The position numbers and the translations under genes were made by a program. The notes under the pieces were generated by a model. The model did no database searches, was not told the origin of the DNA, and was given only the letters and a program-made list of their open reading frames with translations. A stretch of 64,000 bases of DNA, from contig NZ_FOZS01000001.1 of NCBI RefSeq assembly GCF_900116205.1, positions 310,001 through 374,000 on the forward strand, written 5' to 3'. Numbering within the stretch: position 1 is the first letter of the stretch; each line of letters begins with the position of its first letter. Shown piece by piece: positions 8,482 through 17,779 of the stretch. This stretch comes from Halostagnicola kamekurae. GTDB taxonomy: Archaea > Halobacteriota > Halobacteria > Halobacteriales > Natrialbaceae.

Positions 8482-9804
8482 GTGAGCGATTGGAACCAGT
8501 TCAGGCACGATCACGAGAACTCGGGTCGCCTGACGGGCTCGATCGACGAGGAGCCCGAGCGTCCCGAGCCGACCTGGGACGCCGGGGTCGACGGGTCGGT
8601 CGACGCGCCGCCGGTGCTCGACCGCGATACCGTCTACGTCGGCTCGAGCGCGGGTACCGTGTACGCGTTCGACAGATACGATGGCCGGCGCCGCTGGCGG
8701 TTCGAAACCGAACTGACGCTCGCGTCGTCGCTCGTGGTCACCGACGACTCCCTGTTGGTCGTCGCGACCGACGGCACCGTGTTCGCGCTTGAGCCCGAAA
8801 CGGGCACACTCCGGTGGCAAGGGACGGTTTCCGGTCGCGTCGAATCTCCGCCGACGCTCTCGCGCGGCGTCCTCTTCATCGGCCACGGCGAGGGCGTTTC
8901 GGCGCTCGAGGCGACGACCGGGGAACCGCTGTGGACACACGAAACTGAGGCCGGTGTCGTCGGTGCGCCCGCCACATTGGCCGGGACCGACTTCGAGCAC
9001 GTCTACGTGGGCACGTCCCGGAACCGAGTCGGCGCGCTCGAGGCGGAGACGGGCGAGGAGGTCTGGGCGGCCCCGACCAAGGGTTCGGTCGTCGGCGGGC
9101 CGACGGCCGTCCCCGGCACCGAGGCCCCGAGAGACGCTGGGGCGGCGAGGATCGGCGACGACCGAATCGGCGTCGCCGATCGCGATCCGTCCGCTCTCGA
9201 TCCGAGCGACGATCCGAAGAGTGACGGCCCCGAGATCGATTCGCCAACCGAATCAGGCCTCGAGTTCGGCGGGACCGATATCGAACCGGACGAACGGACG
9301 GAACCGCTCGCAGTCGAGGGCGACATCGATGCGGGCGAGGGCGACCGCGTCTACGTCGCCGACGATGGTGGCCTCCTGCTGGCGTTGAACGCCCGAACCG
9401 GCCAGTCGTGGTTCACCTACCAGATCAGCGACCCGTTCACGACCGCGCCGACCGTCACCGACGACAGCGTCTTCGTCGGGGCCGCGGACGGCTACCTCCA
9501 CGTCACCGATACGATGTTCGGCAAGCGGAAACTCCGCGGCTGGCTCTTCTCGAAGAAAGGCGTCAATCTCGACGGCATCGCCCGCGCAGAGCCGGCTCTC
9601 GTCGGCGATACGCTCTGTCTCGGCGACTCGAGCGGTTCCCTGTACGGGATCGACGCTGACGATCCGGACTTCGGCTGGCACTACCCGCTCGAGGCTGGCG
9701 TCTCGAGCGGGCCTGCGATATCGGACGGCTCGCTCTACGTCGTGACCGACGATACCCGACTCCACTGTCTCTCCTGGCGGGACGAAACGAGCGGTTGGGA
9801 TTGA
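8482..9804 (+). CDS. PQQ-type beta-propeller repeat protein
   Basis: A 440-residue protein built from repeats of the type VYVGSSAGTVYAFDRYDGRRRW: VFALEPETGTLRWQG, VSALEATTGEPLWTH, VGALEAETGEEVWAA, LLALNARTGQSWFTY, LYGIDADDPDFGWHY. These are the blade motifs of a PQQ/quinoprotein-like beta-propeller. No signal peptide, lipobox or Tat motif is seen, so a cytoplasmic location is likely. Residues about 220-285 are a long acidic insertion between blades. The GTG start at 8482 gives MSDWNQFRHDHENSG; the much longer upstream reading overlaps pspAB and is rejected. No catalytic residues are identifiable; it may act in protein assembly or ligand binding. Confidence 0.82.
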   Translation: MSDWNQFRHDHENSGRLTGSIDEEPERPEPTWDAGVDGSVDAPPVLDRDTVYVGSSAGTVYAFDRYDGRRRWRFETELTLASSLVVTDDSLLVVATDGTVFALEPETGTLRWQGTVSGRVESPPTLSRGVLFIGHGEGVSALEATTGEPLWTHETEAGVVGAPATLAGTDFEHVYVGTSRNRVGALEAETGEEVWAAPTKGSVVGGPTAVPGTEAPRDAGAARIGDDRIGVADRDPSALDPSDDPKSDGPEIDSPTESGLEFGGTDIEPDERTEPLAVEGDIDAGEGDRVYVADDGGLLLALNARTGQSWFTYQISDPFTTAPTVTDDSVFVGAADGYLHVTDTMFGKRKLRGWLFSKKGVNLDGIARAEPALVGDTLCLGDSSGSLYGIDADDPDFGWHYPLEAGVSSGPAISDGSLYVVTDDTRLHCLSWRDETSGWD

Positions 9805-9928
9805 GACGCCGTCCGCGACGGTCGACTCGCCCGTCGCGACTCCCTCTTTACGGTTATACTCACCGGCGCGATCATATCGACCGCCGCTCCGCCTTGCACT
9901 TTCACTTTCACTCTCCTGTTAACGAGGG

Positions 9929-9934
9929 TTTATA
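9929..9934 (+). promoter_or_regulatory. TATA box of radA
   Basis: TTTATA ends 25 nt upstream of the radA ATG at 9959, so the mRNA should be leaderless or nearly so. No competing Shine-Dalgarno is seen. Confidence 0.65.
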
Positions 9935-9958
9935 CAGGTGCCGGAGCAACGACCGTGT

Positions 9959-10990
9959 ATGGCAGACGTAGACCTCGAAACGCTCCCCGGCGTTGGACCG
10001 GCAACCGCAGACAAACTCTACGATGCAGGTTTCGACTCCTTCCAGAGTCTGGCCGTCGCCTCTCCCTCCGAGCTCTCGAACACGGCCGACGTGGGCGAAT
10101 CCACGGCGAGCGACATCGTCCGCGCGGCCCGCGACGAAGCCGACATCGGCGGCTTCGAAACCGGTTCGACCGTCCTCGAGCGCCGAAACGAGATCGGCAA
10201 GCTCAGCTGGCACATCGACGAGGTCGACGACTTACTCGGCGGCGGGATCGAGACCCAGTCAATCACCGAAGTGTACGGCGAGTTCGGTGCCGGCAAGTCC
10301 CAGGTCACCCACCAGATGGCCGTCAACGTGCAACTCCCGAAGGAAGTCGGCGGTCTCCACGGGAGCGTCATCTTCGTGGACTCCGAGGACACGTTCCGTC
10401 CAGAGCGGATCGACGACATGGTTCGTGGCCTCCCGGACGAGGCGATCGAGGCGGCCCTTGAAGACCGCGAGATTGAGGGCTCGGCCGACGACGAAGCGGC
10501 GCTCGACGCCCTCGTCGAGGACGTCCTCGAGAAGATCCACGTCGCGAAGGCGTTCAACTCGAACCACCAGATGCTGCTGGCCGAGAAGGCAAAGGAACTC
10601 GCGAGCGAGCAGGAAGACTCCGAGTACCCGGTTCGACTGCTCTGTGTCGACTCGCTGACCGCCCACTTCCGCGCGGAGTACGTCGGCCGTGGCAACCTCG
10701 CCGACCGACAGCAGAAACTCAACAAGCACCTCCACGACCTCGACAAGGTCGGCAACCTCTACAATGCCGCCGTCATCGTCACCAACCAGGTCGCCTCGAA
10801 CCCCGATTCGTTCTTCGGCGACCCGACCCAGCCGATCGGCGGCAACATCCTCGGCCACAAGTCCACCTTCCGCATCTACCTCCGCAAGTCCAAAGCCGAC
10901 AAGCGGATCGTCCGACTGGTCGACGCCCCGAACCTCGCCGACGGCGAGGGCGTCATGCGCGTTCAGGACGCGGGACTGAAGCCGGAGTAA
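9959..10990 (+). CDS. radA: DNA repair and recombination protein RadA
   Basis: A 343-residue archaeal RecA/Rad51 homologue that forms filaments on single-stranded DNA and carries out strand exchange. The N-terminal helix-hairpin-helix domain ([18 protein letters not shown], residues 7-24) is followed by Walker A GEFGAGKS at 107-114, Walker B LLCVDS with the [14 protein letters not shown] segment, and loop [19 protein letters not shown]. Length is normal. The ATG at 9959 is chosen over one 21 nt upstream because it gives the family N-terminus and fits the TATA spacing. Monocistronic; convergent with the next gene. Confidence 0.97.
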   Translation: MADVDLETLPGVGPATADKLYDAGFDSFQSLAVASPSELSNTADVGESTASDIVRAARDEADIGGFETGSTVLERRNEIGKLSWHIDEVDDLLGGGIETQSITEVYGEFGAGKSQVTHQMAVNVQLPKEVGGLHGSVIFVDSEDTFRPERIDDMVRGLPDEAIEAALEDREIEGSADDEAALDALVEDVLEKIHVAKAFNSNHQMLLAEKAKELASEQEDSEYPVRLLCVDSLTAHFRAEYVGRGNLADRQQKLNKHLHDLDKVGNLYNAAVIVTNQVASNPDSFFGDPTQPIGGNILGHKSTFRIYLRKSKADKRIVRLVDAPNLADGEGVMRVQDAGLKPE

Positions 10991-10993
10991 GAT

Positions 10994-11392
10994 TCAGGAC
11001 CCACCGAGCGCCTCGAGGGCCGCCCGCCGTTTTTCGACCACCGATTCGATCCGTTCTTTCTTGTCCTCGGGATCCTCGAGTCCGCGCAACCAGTACAGCG
11101 AACTGTAGAATGCCACCAGTTTGCCGATCTCGGATTCGGTCAGGAGCCCGAGATCGCCCGCGGCGGACTCGTAGATCACGGGCGTTTCGACGCTGGTCGT
11201 CACCCGCTCGTAGCCCCCGTCGCCGACGATTTCGTCGACGTGTTCGTACGCCCGAATCTCCTCTCTGAACGCCTGGCGAAGCCGTCTCGTCGCGTCGCGC
11301 TCGCGTTTCCAGTAGAGCAGATACGAGCCGGCTGCTGTGGCTATCGCACCGATGAGTGCGCCGAGGACGAATCCGACGGCCGTTTCGACCAT
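10994..11392 (-). CDS. N-terminally anchored membrane protein, unknown function
   Basis: A 132-residue protein. Residues 5-27 (VGFVLGALIGAIATAAGSYLLYW) are a single membrane helix, followed by a basic KRERDATRR stretch, so the roughly 100-residue helical remainder faces the cytoplasm. The rest, with Arg/Glu-rich heptads and ESEIGKLVAFYSSLYWLRGLED, looks coiled. I do not recognise a characterised family. It converges on radA with only 3 nt between stops and is followed (by coordinate) by sufU on the same strand, about 110 nt away. Confidence 0.7.
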   Translation of the reverse strand: MVETAVGFVLGALIGAIATAAGSYLLYWKRERDATRRLRQAFREEIRAYEHVDEIVGDGGYERVTTSVETPVIYESAAGDLGLLTESEIGKLVAFYSSLYWLRGLEDPEDKKERIESVVEKRRAALEALGGS

Positions 11393-11501
11393 AACGGACG
11401 AACGGGCGTCTCGAGGGTAAGTGGCTGGGTTGCACCTCGGGAGAAAGCGACCGATTCGGATTCTCTATTCGACGATCGATCCGGAAAGTCCCTCCGACAA
11501 A

Positions 11502-11918
11502 TCAGTCTTCGGTCGAGGTCTTCGATTTGTCCAGTTCGCCGCGGTGGATCTTCGCCCCATCCTGTGCGACCTTTTCGGCGAGGACGGCGCACTTGACCCG
11601 CATCGGCGAGATATCGACGCCGAGCATGTCGATGATATCGTTGCGATCCATCTCGAGCAGTTCGTCGACCGTTTTTCCCGTGAGCTTTCCGGAGAGCATG
11701 CTCGCGGAGGCCTGACTGATCGCACAGCCGTCGCCCGAGAAGGCGACGCGCTCGATCGTCCCCTCGTCGTCGAGTTTGACATCCATGCGGATCTCGTCGC
11801 CGCACATCGGGTTCTCTCCGACGTGCGTGAAGGTCGGATCCTCGAGTTCCCCGTAGTTTCGGGGACTCTTGTAGTGGTCGAGGATCTGCTGTCGATACAT
11901 ATCCGAGCCCATTCCCAT
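11502..11918 (-). CDS. sufU: SufU/IscU-type iron-sulfur scaffold or sulfur acceptor
   Basis: A 138-residue NifU-N domain protein. The ligand set of the SufU group is present: Cys39 and Asp41 in ENPMCGDEI, Cys65 in SGDGCAISQASASML, and Cys110 in MRVKCAVLAEK. SufU takes persulfide sulfur from the cysteine desulfurase SufS and supports Fe-S cluster assembly. The sufS gene lies upstream on the same strand, separated by a small membrane protein gene, which is unusual. The acidic Thr/Ser C-terminal tail (KSKTSTED) is typical of haloarchaeal copies. The ATG at 11918 is kept; Met7 is a weaker alternative. Confidence 0.9.
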   Translation of the reverse strand: MGMGSDMYRQQILDHYKSPRNYGELEDPTFTHVGENPMCGDEIRMDVKLDDEGTIERVAFSGDGCAISQASASMLSGKLTGKTVDELLEMDRNDIIDMLGVDISPMRVKCAVLAEKVAQDGAKIHRGELDKSKTSTED

Positions 11919-12076
11919 AACTGGATCCGAATACGGCTGTGCGCTGTAAAAGGATTCCGGGGCCGCACTCGACGCTGTCGGTTCGATTGGCTCTGATTCG
12001 ACGCGTTGGCACTCGAGCGCTACTCGCGGCTTGTGGTGGCGCTCGAGTTTGCGGCGAGTAGAAAACGGTTGATGGT

Positions 12077-12337
12077 CTATGCTGTGTCCGAACCCTGATC
12101 TGGGTCGATCGGCGGGTTCAGATAGCAGGCGTCGGCGAAGACCATCGCGCCGACGGCTGCAGCGGGTAGCAGTGCGTACTGTACTGGAATACCCAGTACG
12201 GACGCGGCGACCAGCGCAACCGCGAACGCACTCGGGATGATCCCGAGTGCGAGGTCGTATCGGGTCGCCGCGGTGAGAACGTCGACCAGGGTCTCGAACG
12301 GATCCCGTTCGGGAACGTCCTGTGCTTTCTCGTACAT
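12077..12337 (-). CDS. Two-helix small membrane protein between sufS and sufU
   Basis: An 86-residue protein starting MYEKAQDVPERDPFETLVDVL. A soluble N-terminal amphipathic segment of about 30 residues is followed by two hydrophobic helices (GIIPSAFAVALVAASVLGI and YALLPAAAVGAMVFADACY) and a short acidic tail. I do not recognise a characterised family, though small haloarchaeal membrane proteins of this build are common. It lies 167 nt downstream of sufS and 158 nt upstream of sufU on the same strand. An upstream ATG at 12403 would add 22 non-conserved-looking residues. Confidence 0.65.
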   Translation of the reverse strand: MYEKAQDVPERDPFETLVDVLTAATRYDLALGIIPSAFAVALVAASVLGIPVQYALLPAAAVGAMVFADACYLNPPIDPDQGSDTA

Positions 12338-12504
12338 TGTCCTCACCTCGGCGATATCGGATAGGCGATTGAAAGTGAAAAATCCAATGCGAGAGGAAAT
12401 CACATACGGAACGACCGTTCGCCGAGACTACCCGTAGCGCTCTTTCCGGTCGCGTTCGTTCACTCGAGACACCGTCGACGCTCTCCTCGCACGCCGCTGT
12501 TCGC

Positions 12505-13749
12505 TTACGCGAACAACTGCCGCGCGTCGTCGATCGCCGCGACCAACTTGTCGACTTCCTCGCGCGTGTTGTAGACGTAGAACGACGCTCGAGCCGAGGC
12601 CGCGACGCCCAGTTTGTCGTGTAACGGCTGGGTACAGTGATCGCCGGCCCGGATCGCGACCGCGTGGTCGTTCATGATCGAGGCGAGGTCGTGGGCGTGG
12701 ACCGACTCGAGGTTGAACCCGACGAGGCCGCTTCGATCCGGGCCCGGCTCTGGACCGTAGATTTCGACGTCCCCTTCGGCCTCGAGCCGTTCGTAGGCGT
12801 ACTCGGCCAACTCCTCTTCGTGGGACTGGATGCGTTCCATTCCGATCTCCTCGAGGTAGTCGATCGCGGCCTCGAGGCCGACTGCCTCGGCGATCTGTGG
12901 CGTTCCGGGCTCGAACTTCCAGGGGAGGTCCGCCCAGGTCGAATCCTCGAAGGTGACCTTGCGGATCATCCCGCCGCCGTAGAGGTACGGCTCCATCTCC
13001 TCGAGCAGGTGTTGCTTTCCGTAGAGGACGCCGATGCCGGTCGGCCCGGCCATCTTGTGCCCGGAGAACGCGTAGAAGTCGGCGTCGATGGCTTCCACGT
13101 CCACGGGGCGATTCGGGACCGCCTGCGCGCCGTCGATAAACGAGAGCGCGTCGTGTTCGTGGGCGAGTTCGGTCAGCTCGGCGACCGGGTTGACGGTGCC
13201 CAGCGTGTTTGAGACGTGGACCGCGCTGAGGATCGCGGTGTCGTCGGTGATGCACTCACGGGCGTGGTCCATGTCGAGGCGGCCGTCCTCGTCGATTCGG
13301 ATGTACTTCACGTCCGCGCCCGTCTGGTTGGCGATCTGCTGCCAGGTCACCAGCGAGGCGTGGTGTTCCATCTCGGTGAGCACGACTTCGTCGCCGGGAC
13401 CGAGCTCGTTCAGGCCCCACGAGTAGGCGACGAGGTTCTCGCTTTCGGTCGTGTTTTTCGTGAAGATGACCTCCTCGCGGCCGCCCGCGCCGATGAATTC
13501 GGCGACGCGATCGTGGGCTCGTTCGTAGGCCTCCGACGCCTCTTGACTGAGGTGGTGGATGCCCCGATGGACGTTCGAGTTCGTGTACCGATAGTAGTCG
13601 CTCATCGCGTCGACGACCGGATCGGGCGTCTGGGTCGTCGCGGCGTTGTCGAGGTAGACCACCTGCTGGTCGTCGAACTCCCGCTCGAGAATCGGGAAGT
13701 CCGACCGAATGCGCTCGACATCGAGCGCGCCGACGTTTTGTTGACTCAT
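12505..13749 (-). CDS. sufS: SufS-type cysteine desulfurase
   Basis: A 414-residue class V aminotransferase-fold PLP enzyme that removes sulfur from L-cysteine as persulfide. PLP Lys is K232 in FSGHKMAGPTGIG; His129 and Asp206 (FIDGAQA) sit at the expected positions; the active-site cysteine is C372 in RAGDHCTQPLH, in the SufS-type short loop. ATG 13749 gives MSQQNVGALDVERIRSDFPIL; the longer upstream reading adds 15 residues with no conservation I know. Likely partner is SufU, two genes downstream on the same strand. Divergent from the ABC transporter at 13972. Confidence 0.95.
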   Translation of the reverse strand: MSQQNVGALDVERIRSDFPILEREFDDQQVVYLDNAATTQTPDPVVDAMSDYYRYTNSNVHRGIHHLSQEASEAYERAHDRVAEFIGAGGREEVIFTKNTTESENLVAYSWGLNELGPGDEVVLTEMEHHASLVTWQQIANQTGADVKYIRIDEDGRLDMDHARECITDDTAILSAVHVSNTLGTVNPVAELTELAHEHDALSFIDGAQAVPNRPVDVEAIDADFYAFSGHKMAGPTGIGVLYGKQHLLEEMEPYLYGGGMIRKVTFEDSTWADLPWKFEPGTPQIAEAVGLEAAIDYLEEIGMERIQSHEEELAEYAYERLEAEGDVEIYGPEPGPDRSGLVGFNLESVHAHDLASIMNDHAVAIRAGDHCTQPLHDKLGVAASARASFYVYNTREEVDKLVAAIDDARQLFA

Positions 13750-13941
13750 TAGTGGATTGGAGGGACCGAAGACAAAACACTCCTTCGGTCCCATCCGTTT
13801 CTGCAGGCACTCGTGACGGAGCGCTGTGCGATCCGAATCGTTCTCGTGGGGGGAGTCGTGATTCCCTTATCCATCTCCGTGCTAGTGTGGAAACTGAGCG
13901 CTCGTCTGACTGTCTCTCTAACTGAAACCCCGGCCGTCGAA

Positions 13942-13948
13942 CTATAAC
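13942..13948 (+). promoter_or_regulatory. TATA box of the ABC exporter operon
   Basis: CTATAAC ends 24 nt upstream of the ATG at 13972, the usual spacing for a leaderless start. Confidence 0.6.
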
Positions 13949-13971
13949 AGCCACTGTGGTAGGGGCTCACG

Positions 13972-14967
13972 ATGGCTGCGATACGCACGTCCGGCTTGAC
14001 CAAGCGGTACGGTGACCTGACCGCAGTCGACGACCTTGACCTCGAGGTCCGCGAGGGGGAGGTGTTCGGCTTTCTGGGACCCAACGGCGCGGGTAAGTCG
14101 ACGACGATCAACACCCTGTTGGATTTCACGCGACCGACTTCGGGATCGGCGACGGTGCTCGGCCACGATTCACACGAGGGCGCCGACGAGATCAGTCCCC
14201 GTGTCGGCGTCCTCCCGGAGGGATTCGATTGCTACCCGCGACTGACCGGTCGACGGCACGTAGAGTTCGCGATCGAGACGAAAGACGCCGCCGACGATCC
14301 CGACGAACTCTTAGAACGCGTCGGACTGGCCCCCGACGACCGAAGTCGTCGAGCGGGCGAGTATTCGACGGGAATGCGCCAGCGGCTCGCGACAGCGATG
14401 GCGCTCGTCGGCGATCCGGACCTGTTGATCATGGACGAACCATCCTCGGGGCTCGATCCACACGGCATCCGCGAGATGCAAGACCTCGTCCGCAGCGAGG
14501 CCGACTCCGGAACGACCGTCTTCTTCTCGAGTCACATCTTGGAACACGTCGAGGCGGTCTGTGATCGAATCGGGGTGTTGAACGACGGCACCCTCGTCGC
14601 CGTCGACACGATCGAGGGACTGCGCGAGTCGATCGGCGGCGACGCGACGATGCGATTGGCGCTCGACACGCCTACCGAGCGCGCACGGGAGGTCGCCGCG
14701 TCGATCGAGGGGGTGGCTTCGGCGGCCGTCTCCGGGCAGACGCTCGAGTGTTCCGTCGTCGATCCGGCGGCGAAGGCGACCGTCATCGTCGAACTCGAAC
14801 GAGCGGGCGCGACGATTCGCGACGTTCGGATCGAGGAGGTCTCGCTCGAGTCGCTGTTTACGACGTTGACGAACGCCGGGAGCGAGCGGGAGGACCACCC
14901 CGGACCGAACCCAGAAACTAAGACTGATTCCGCGCTGGAGAACCCCGACAGCGAGGTGGCAGAATGA
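13972..14967 (+). CDS. ABC-2 type exporter ATP-binding protein
   Basis: A 331-residue ABC ATPase. Walker A GPNGAGKS at 36-43, signature STGMRQR at 132-138 (a variant of LSGGQ), Walker B LLIMDEP at 151-157 and the switch His in SSHILEH near 188 are all present, so it should hydrolyse ATP. Residues beyond 215 form the C-terminal extension typical of CcmA/NatA-like exporters (ABC-2 type). It overlaps the downstream permease gene by 4 nt (ATGA), so translation is coupled. The substrate cannot be told from sequence; drugs, lipids and sodium are all possible. Confidence 0.92.
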   Translation: MAAIRTSGLTKRYGDLTAVDDLDLEVREGEVFGFLGPNGAGKSTTINTLLDFTRPTSGSATVLGHDSHEGADEISPRVGVLPEGFDCYPRLTGRRHVEFAIETKDAADDPDELLERVGLAPDDRSRRAGEYSTGMRQRLATAMALVGDPDLLIMDEPSSGLDPHGIREMQDLVRSEADSGTTVFFSSHILEHVEAVCDRIGVLNDGTLVAVDTIEGLRESIGGDATMRLALDTPTERAREVAASIEGVASAAVSGQTLECSVVDPAAKATVIVELERAGATIRDVRIEEVSLESLFTTLTNAGSEREDHPGPNPETKTDSALENPDSEVAE

Positions 14968-15845
14968 CTGCTCACATCGGGACCGTCGCTCGAAAGGACT
15001 TCGCCGACGCCGGCCGTTCGAAGCTGCTCTGGGTCCTGATCGGCCTGCTCGTCGTCATCGTCGCCGTCGGCTACGTGGCGATCTGGTCGACCGTCGACAA
15101 CGTTTCCGGCGCCGAAGTTCTGGGATTTCTCGGCTTTCCGCTACAGGTGGTGCTTCCGGTCGCCGCGCTCATCGTCGGCTACATGGCCGTCGTCGGTGAA
15201 CGGCGGTCCGGAAGCATCAAGCTCCTGCTCGGCTTGCCACCGAACCGGACCGACGTCGTCTTCGGCAAGTTGCTCGGCCGAACCGCCGTCGTCGTCGTGG
15301 CGGTCGCACTCGCGTTCGGCGTCGCGCTCGTCCTCAGTCTGGCGCTTTTCGGCTCGGTCCCGCTCGTCGACTGGCTCGCTTTCGGCGCACTCACGATCCT
15401 GTTCGGAGTTACCTTCGTGGGGGTCGCAGTCGGCGTCTCCGCGAGCGTCTCGTCTCGAGGGCGTTCGATGGCCCTCGTCGTCGGCGTCTACATGGTGCTC
15501 GTCGCCCTCTGGGAACTCCTCACCGCGGGCTCGTACTACCTCCTCTACGACGAGGGACCGCCCCTCGAGCCGGAAACCTGGTATCTGCTCCTCGATCAGT
15601 TCAACCCGATATTCGCGTACACGAATCTGGCGAGTTCCGTCGTCGAAGGCGACATCTTCCCCTTCCAGTTCCAGTACGGCCTCGAGTCGATCGAGGCCTA
15701 CCAACTGACGCCGGCCGAACGCTACGCCGGCTCGGGCGACGCTCCGTTCTTCCTCCAGGAGTGGTTCGGGCTCGTCGTCCTCGTCGTCTGGCTCGTCGTG
15801 CCCGTCGCTATCGGGTACTATCGCTTCCAGCGGGCGGAGTTGTAA
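14964..15845 (+). CDS. ABC-2 type permease
   Basis: A 293-residue membrane protein with about six helices: near residues 20-43, 55-80, 105-128, 135-160, 172-190 and 265-288 (VVLVVWLVVPVAIGYYRF). The cytoplasmic N-terminus MTAHIGTVARKDFADAGRS is the coupling helix region typical of ABC-2 permeases. A long extracellular loop (about 190-255) is rich in acidic and aromatic residues. It partners the ATPase encoded immediately upstream through a 4-nt overlap. The pair forms an efflux system of unknown substrate. Confidence 0.9.
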   Translation: MTAHIGTVARKDFADAGRSKLLWVLIGLLVVIVAVGYVAIWSTVDNVSGAEVLGFLGFPLQVVLPVAALIVGYMAVVGERRSGSIKLLLGLPPNRTDVVFGKLLGRTAVVVVAVALAFGVALVLSLALFGSVPLVDWLAFGALTILFGVTFVGVAVGVSASVSSRGRSMALVVGVYMVLVALWELLTAGSYYLLYDEGPPLEPETWYLLLDQFNPIFAYTNLASSVVEGDIFPFQFQYGLESIEAYQLTPAERYAGSGDAPFFLQEWFGLVVLVVWLVVPVAIGYYRFQRAEL

Positions 15846-15882
15846 CGCTCAACTATCCTCTCGGACCTACCGACGTCCGCAC

Positions 15883-16191
15883 CTACATCCGCAACAACTG
15901 CGCGTGGACCGTCTCGCCGACCTCGAGCACGTTCGCCTCGTCGACGATCCCCTCGTCGACCGCCAGATCGACCGCTCTTTCGCCGACGATGTTGGCGACG
16001 GTCGCTCGAGCGAGGCTGTTTGCGACCTCCTGTTCGCCAGCGTCGTCGCCGCCGTAAAACTCCTCAGTGACCGTCAGCGAGAACTCACCGCTCTCGAACG
16101 TCTCCCCGAGCACCGCTCGGTCGCAGACGGCGACGAGCAACCCCTCCGGCGTTTCGCGTTCCGCGACGATCATGTCTCTCTCAGATCCCAT
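15883..16191 (-). CDS. DUF424-family protein
   Basis: A 102-residue soluble protein starting MGSERDMIVAERETPEGLLVAV, with CDRAVLGETFESGEFSLTV and FYGGDDAGEQEVANSLARATVANIVGERAV. This is the pattern of archaeal DUF424 (COG2412), a small conserved family of unknown function. Met7 at 16173 is a plausible alternative start closer to the family N-terminus. It follows the TPR gene by 11 nt on the same strand, so the two are probably one operon. Confidence 0.82.
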   Translation of the reverse strand: MGSERDMIVAERETPEGLLVAVCDRAVLGETFESGEFSLTVTEEFYGGDDAGEQEVANSLARATVANIVGERAVDLAVDEGIVDEANVLEVGETVHAQLLRM

Positions 16192-16202
16192 CGGTGTTCA
16201 CG

Positions 16203-16964
16203 CTACTCCTGTAGCTGCTGGCGCTCTTCGACGAGCCGCTCTTCGGCGTTCTCGCGCATTTCGTTCGCCTCCTCGGCGATCTCCTCGGCCTCGTCGTACT
16301 CGCCGAGCTCCTCGAGAATCCGCGCTTTCTCCTCGAGCACCTGCGCGTTTCGAAGCCCGAGTCGGATCGCGTTGTCGATGCAGTTGTGCGCCTCCTCGGC
16401 GAGTCCACGTTCCGCGAGGAAAAACGCTCGATTGAACCAGGCCTGGGCGAACCGCTCGTCGATTTCAACGGCGCGTTCGGCGTGTTCGAGCGCCTGTGCG
16501 GTCTCGCCGAACTCCCAGAGCGCGTAGGCGAGATTAGTCTCCGCGCTCGCGGCGTGTTCGCTCGAGTCGTCGATCCGAAGCGCCTCCTGGTGTGCGCCGA
16601 TCGCCTGATCGTACTCCTCGAGTTCGGAATGGGCTACACCCTTGTTCACCCACGCCTCCTGCTCGACGAGGTCGTCCTCAGCAAAGTTAGCCGCCCGCTC
16701 GAATGCCTCTGTCGCCTGCTCGTGGCGGTTGATCCGCATGTAGCTTAAGCCGACCTCGAGCAGTTCTTCTGCGTCGACGTCGTCGCTCCCGATATTTCGC
16801 TCGTCGAGCAGGTCCGTCACGGCCCGCGAGTCGACCGGGTCGACCTTCGTCGGATCGACCCCGAGTTCCGGGGGATCGAGATCGAACTCCTCGTACGACT
16901 GATCGAGCCCCTCACCCTCGGAGAACTGGTGTTCGGGATCGCGTTCGTCCTCTCGTTCGGTCAT
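16203..16964 (-). CDS. Tetratricopeptide repeat protein
   Basis: A 253-residue protein with an acidic N-terminal 70 residues, then about four to five TPR-like helical pairs: ELLEVGLSYMRINRHEQATEA, EAWVNKGVAHSELEEYDQAI, ETNLAYALWEFGETAQALEHA, QAWFNRAFFLAERGLAEEA. TPR proteins are protein-interaction scaffolds; the partner is unknown. The C-terminal 30 residues are Glu/Gln-rich. ATG 16964 gives MTEREDERDPEHQFSE; another ATG lies 6 nt upstream, and the longer reading overlaps the divergent thpR gene. It precedes DUF424 in the same orientation. Confidence 0.85.
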   Translation of the reverse strand: MTEREDERDPEHQFSEGEGLDQSYEEFDLDPPELGVDPTKVDPVDSRAVTDLLDERNIGSDDVDAEELLEVGLSYMRINRHEQATEAFERAANFAEDDLVEQEAWVNKGVAHSELEEYDQAIGAHQEALRIDDSSEHAASAETNLAYALWEFGETAQALEHAERAVEIDERFAQAWFNRAFFLAERGLAEEAHNCIDNAIRLGLRNAQVLEEKARILEELGEYDEAEEIAEEANEMRENAEERLVEERQQLQE

Positions 16965-17113
16965 TGGCATTTTTTGGCGGCGAGGACTGTTAAGACCTGC
17001 GACCCGAGCCAGTCGACCGTCCACGGCCGTTCTCGGGTGACGCGACCAGAGCACACTCTCGAGCGTCTCGACTCTCCCGTCCGTTGAATACCGTCGCGCT
17101 CGAATCACCGCCC

Positions 17114-17671
17114 ATGCGACTGTTCGTCAGCGTCGACCTCCCCGACGAACTCGCGGAACCGATCGCAGACATCCAGACGACGCTCGAGGACGCCAGCGGG
17201 CTGAACTTCGTCGACCCCACGCAGGCCCACCTGACGCTCAAATTCCTCGGCGAGGTTACCGAGGATCGAGTGCCGGCACTCGAGTCCGAACTCGAGGCCG
17301 CCGTCGCGGATGCGGACCTGGACCCGTTTTCGGTCCGGTTCGCCGGCCTCGGCGTCTTCCCGGACCTCGAGTACATCAGCGTCGTCTGGCTCGGCGTCGA
17401 AACGGGCGGCGAGCAACTCCGACAGTTACACGAGGCGATCGAAGCCAGAACGACGGCGATGGGGTTCGACCCGGAGTCACACGACTTTACCCCACACGTC
17501 ACGCTCGCACGGATGGAACACGCCGGCGGAAAGGACCTCGTTCAGCGCGTCGTCCGCAACCGAGCGCCGACCGTCGGTAAGATGCGCGTCGAATCGATTC
17601 GATTGACCGAGAGCACGCTCGAGACGGACGGTCCCGTGTATTCGACGGTGCGACGAATACCGCTGCGGTAA
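17114..17671 (+). CDS. thpR: RNA 2',3'-cyclic phosphodiesterase (2H family)
   Basis: A 185-residue 2H-superfamily enzyme. The two catalytic HxT motifs are present: HLT at residues 39-41 (AHLTLKFLGEV) and HVT at 128-130 (TPHVTLARME), with the N-terminal MRLFVSVDLPDEL strand typical of LigT/ThpR. It opens 2',3'-cyclic phosphate RNA ends and can show tRNA ligase activity in vitro. Length is normal. The ATG at 17114 is chosen over one 30 nt upstream because the family starts at MRLF. Divergent from the TPR gene. Confidence 0.92.
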   Translation: MRLFVSVDLPDELAEPIADIQTTLEDASGLNFVDPTQAHLTLKFLGEVTEDRVPALESELEAAVADADLDPFSVRFAGLGVFPDLEYISVVWLGVETGGEQLRQLHEAIEARTTAMGFDPESHDFTPHVTLARMEHAGGKDLVQRVVRNRAPTVGKMRVESIRLTESTLETDGPVYSTVRRIPLR

Positions 17672-17779
17672 TCGTCCCGTCTGCTCGCGGCCTTCTCTCA
17701 CTATCGCGACCGCTTTCGCTCTGAACGTGCGCGGTAGCGCAAGCGCGTCTTTGATTACCGTCGCCGATTTAGGTCGCGT

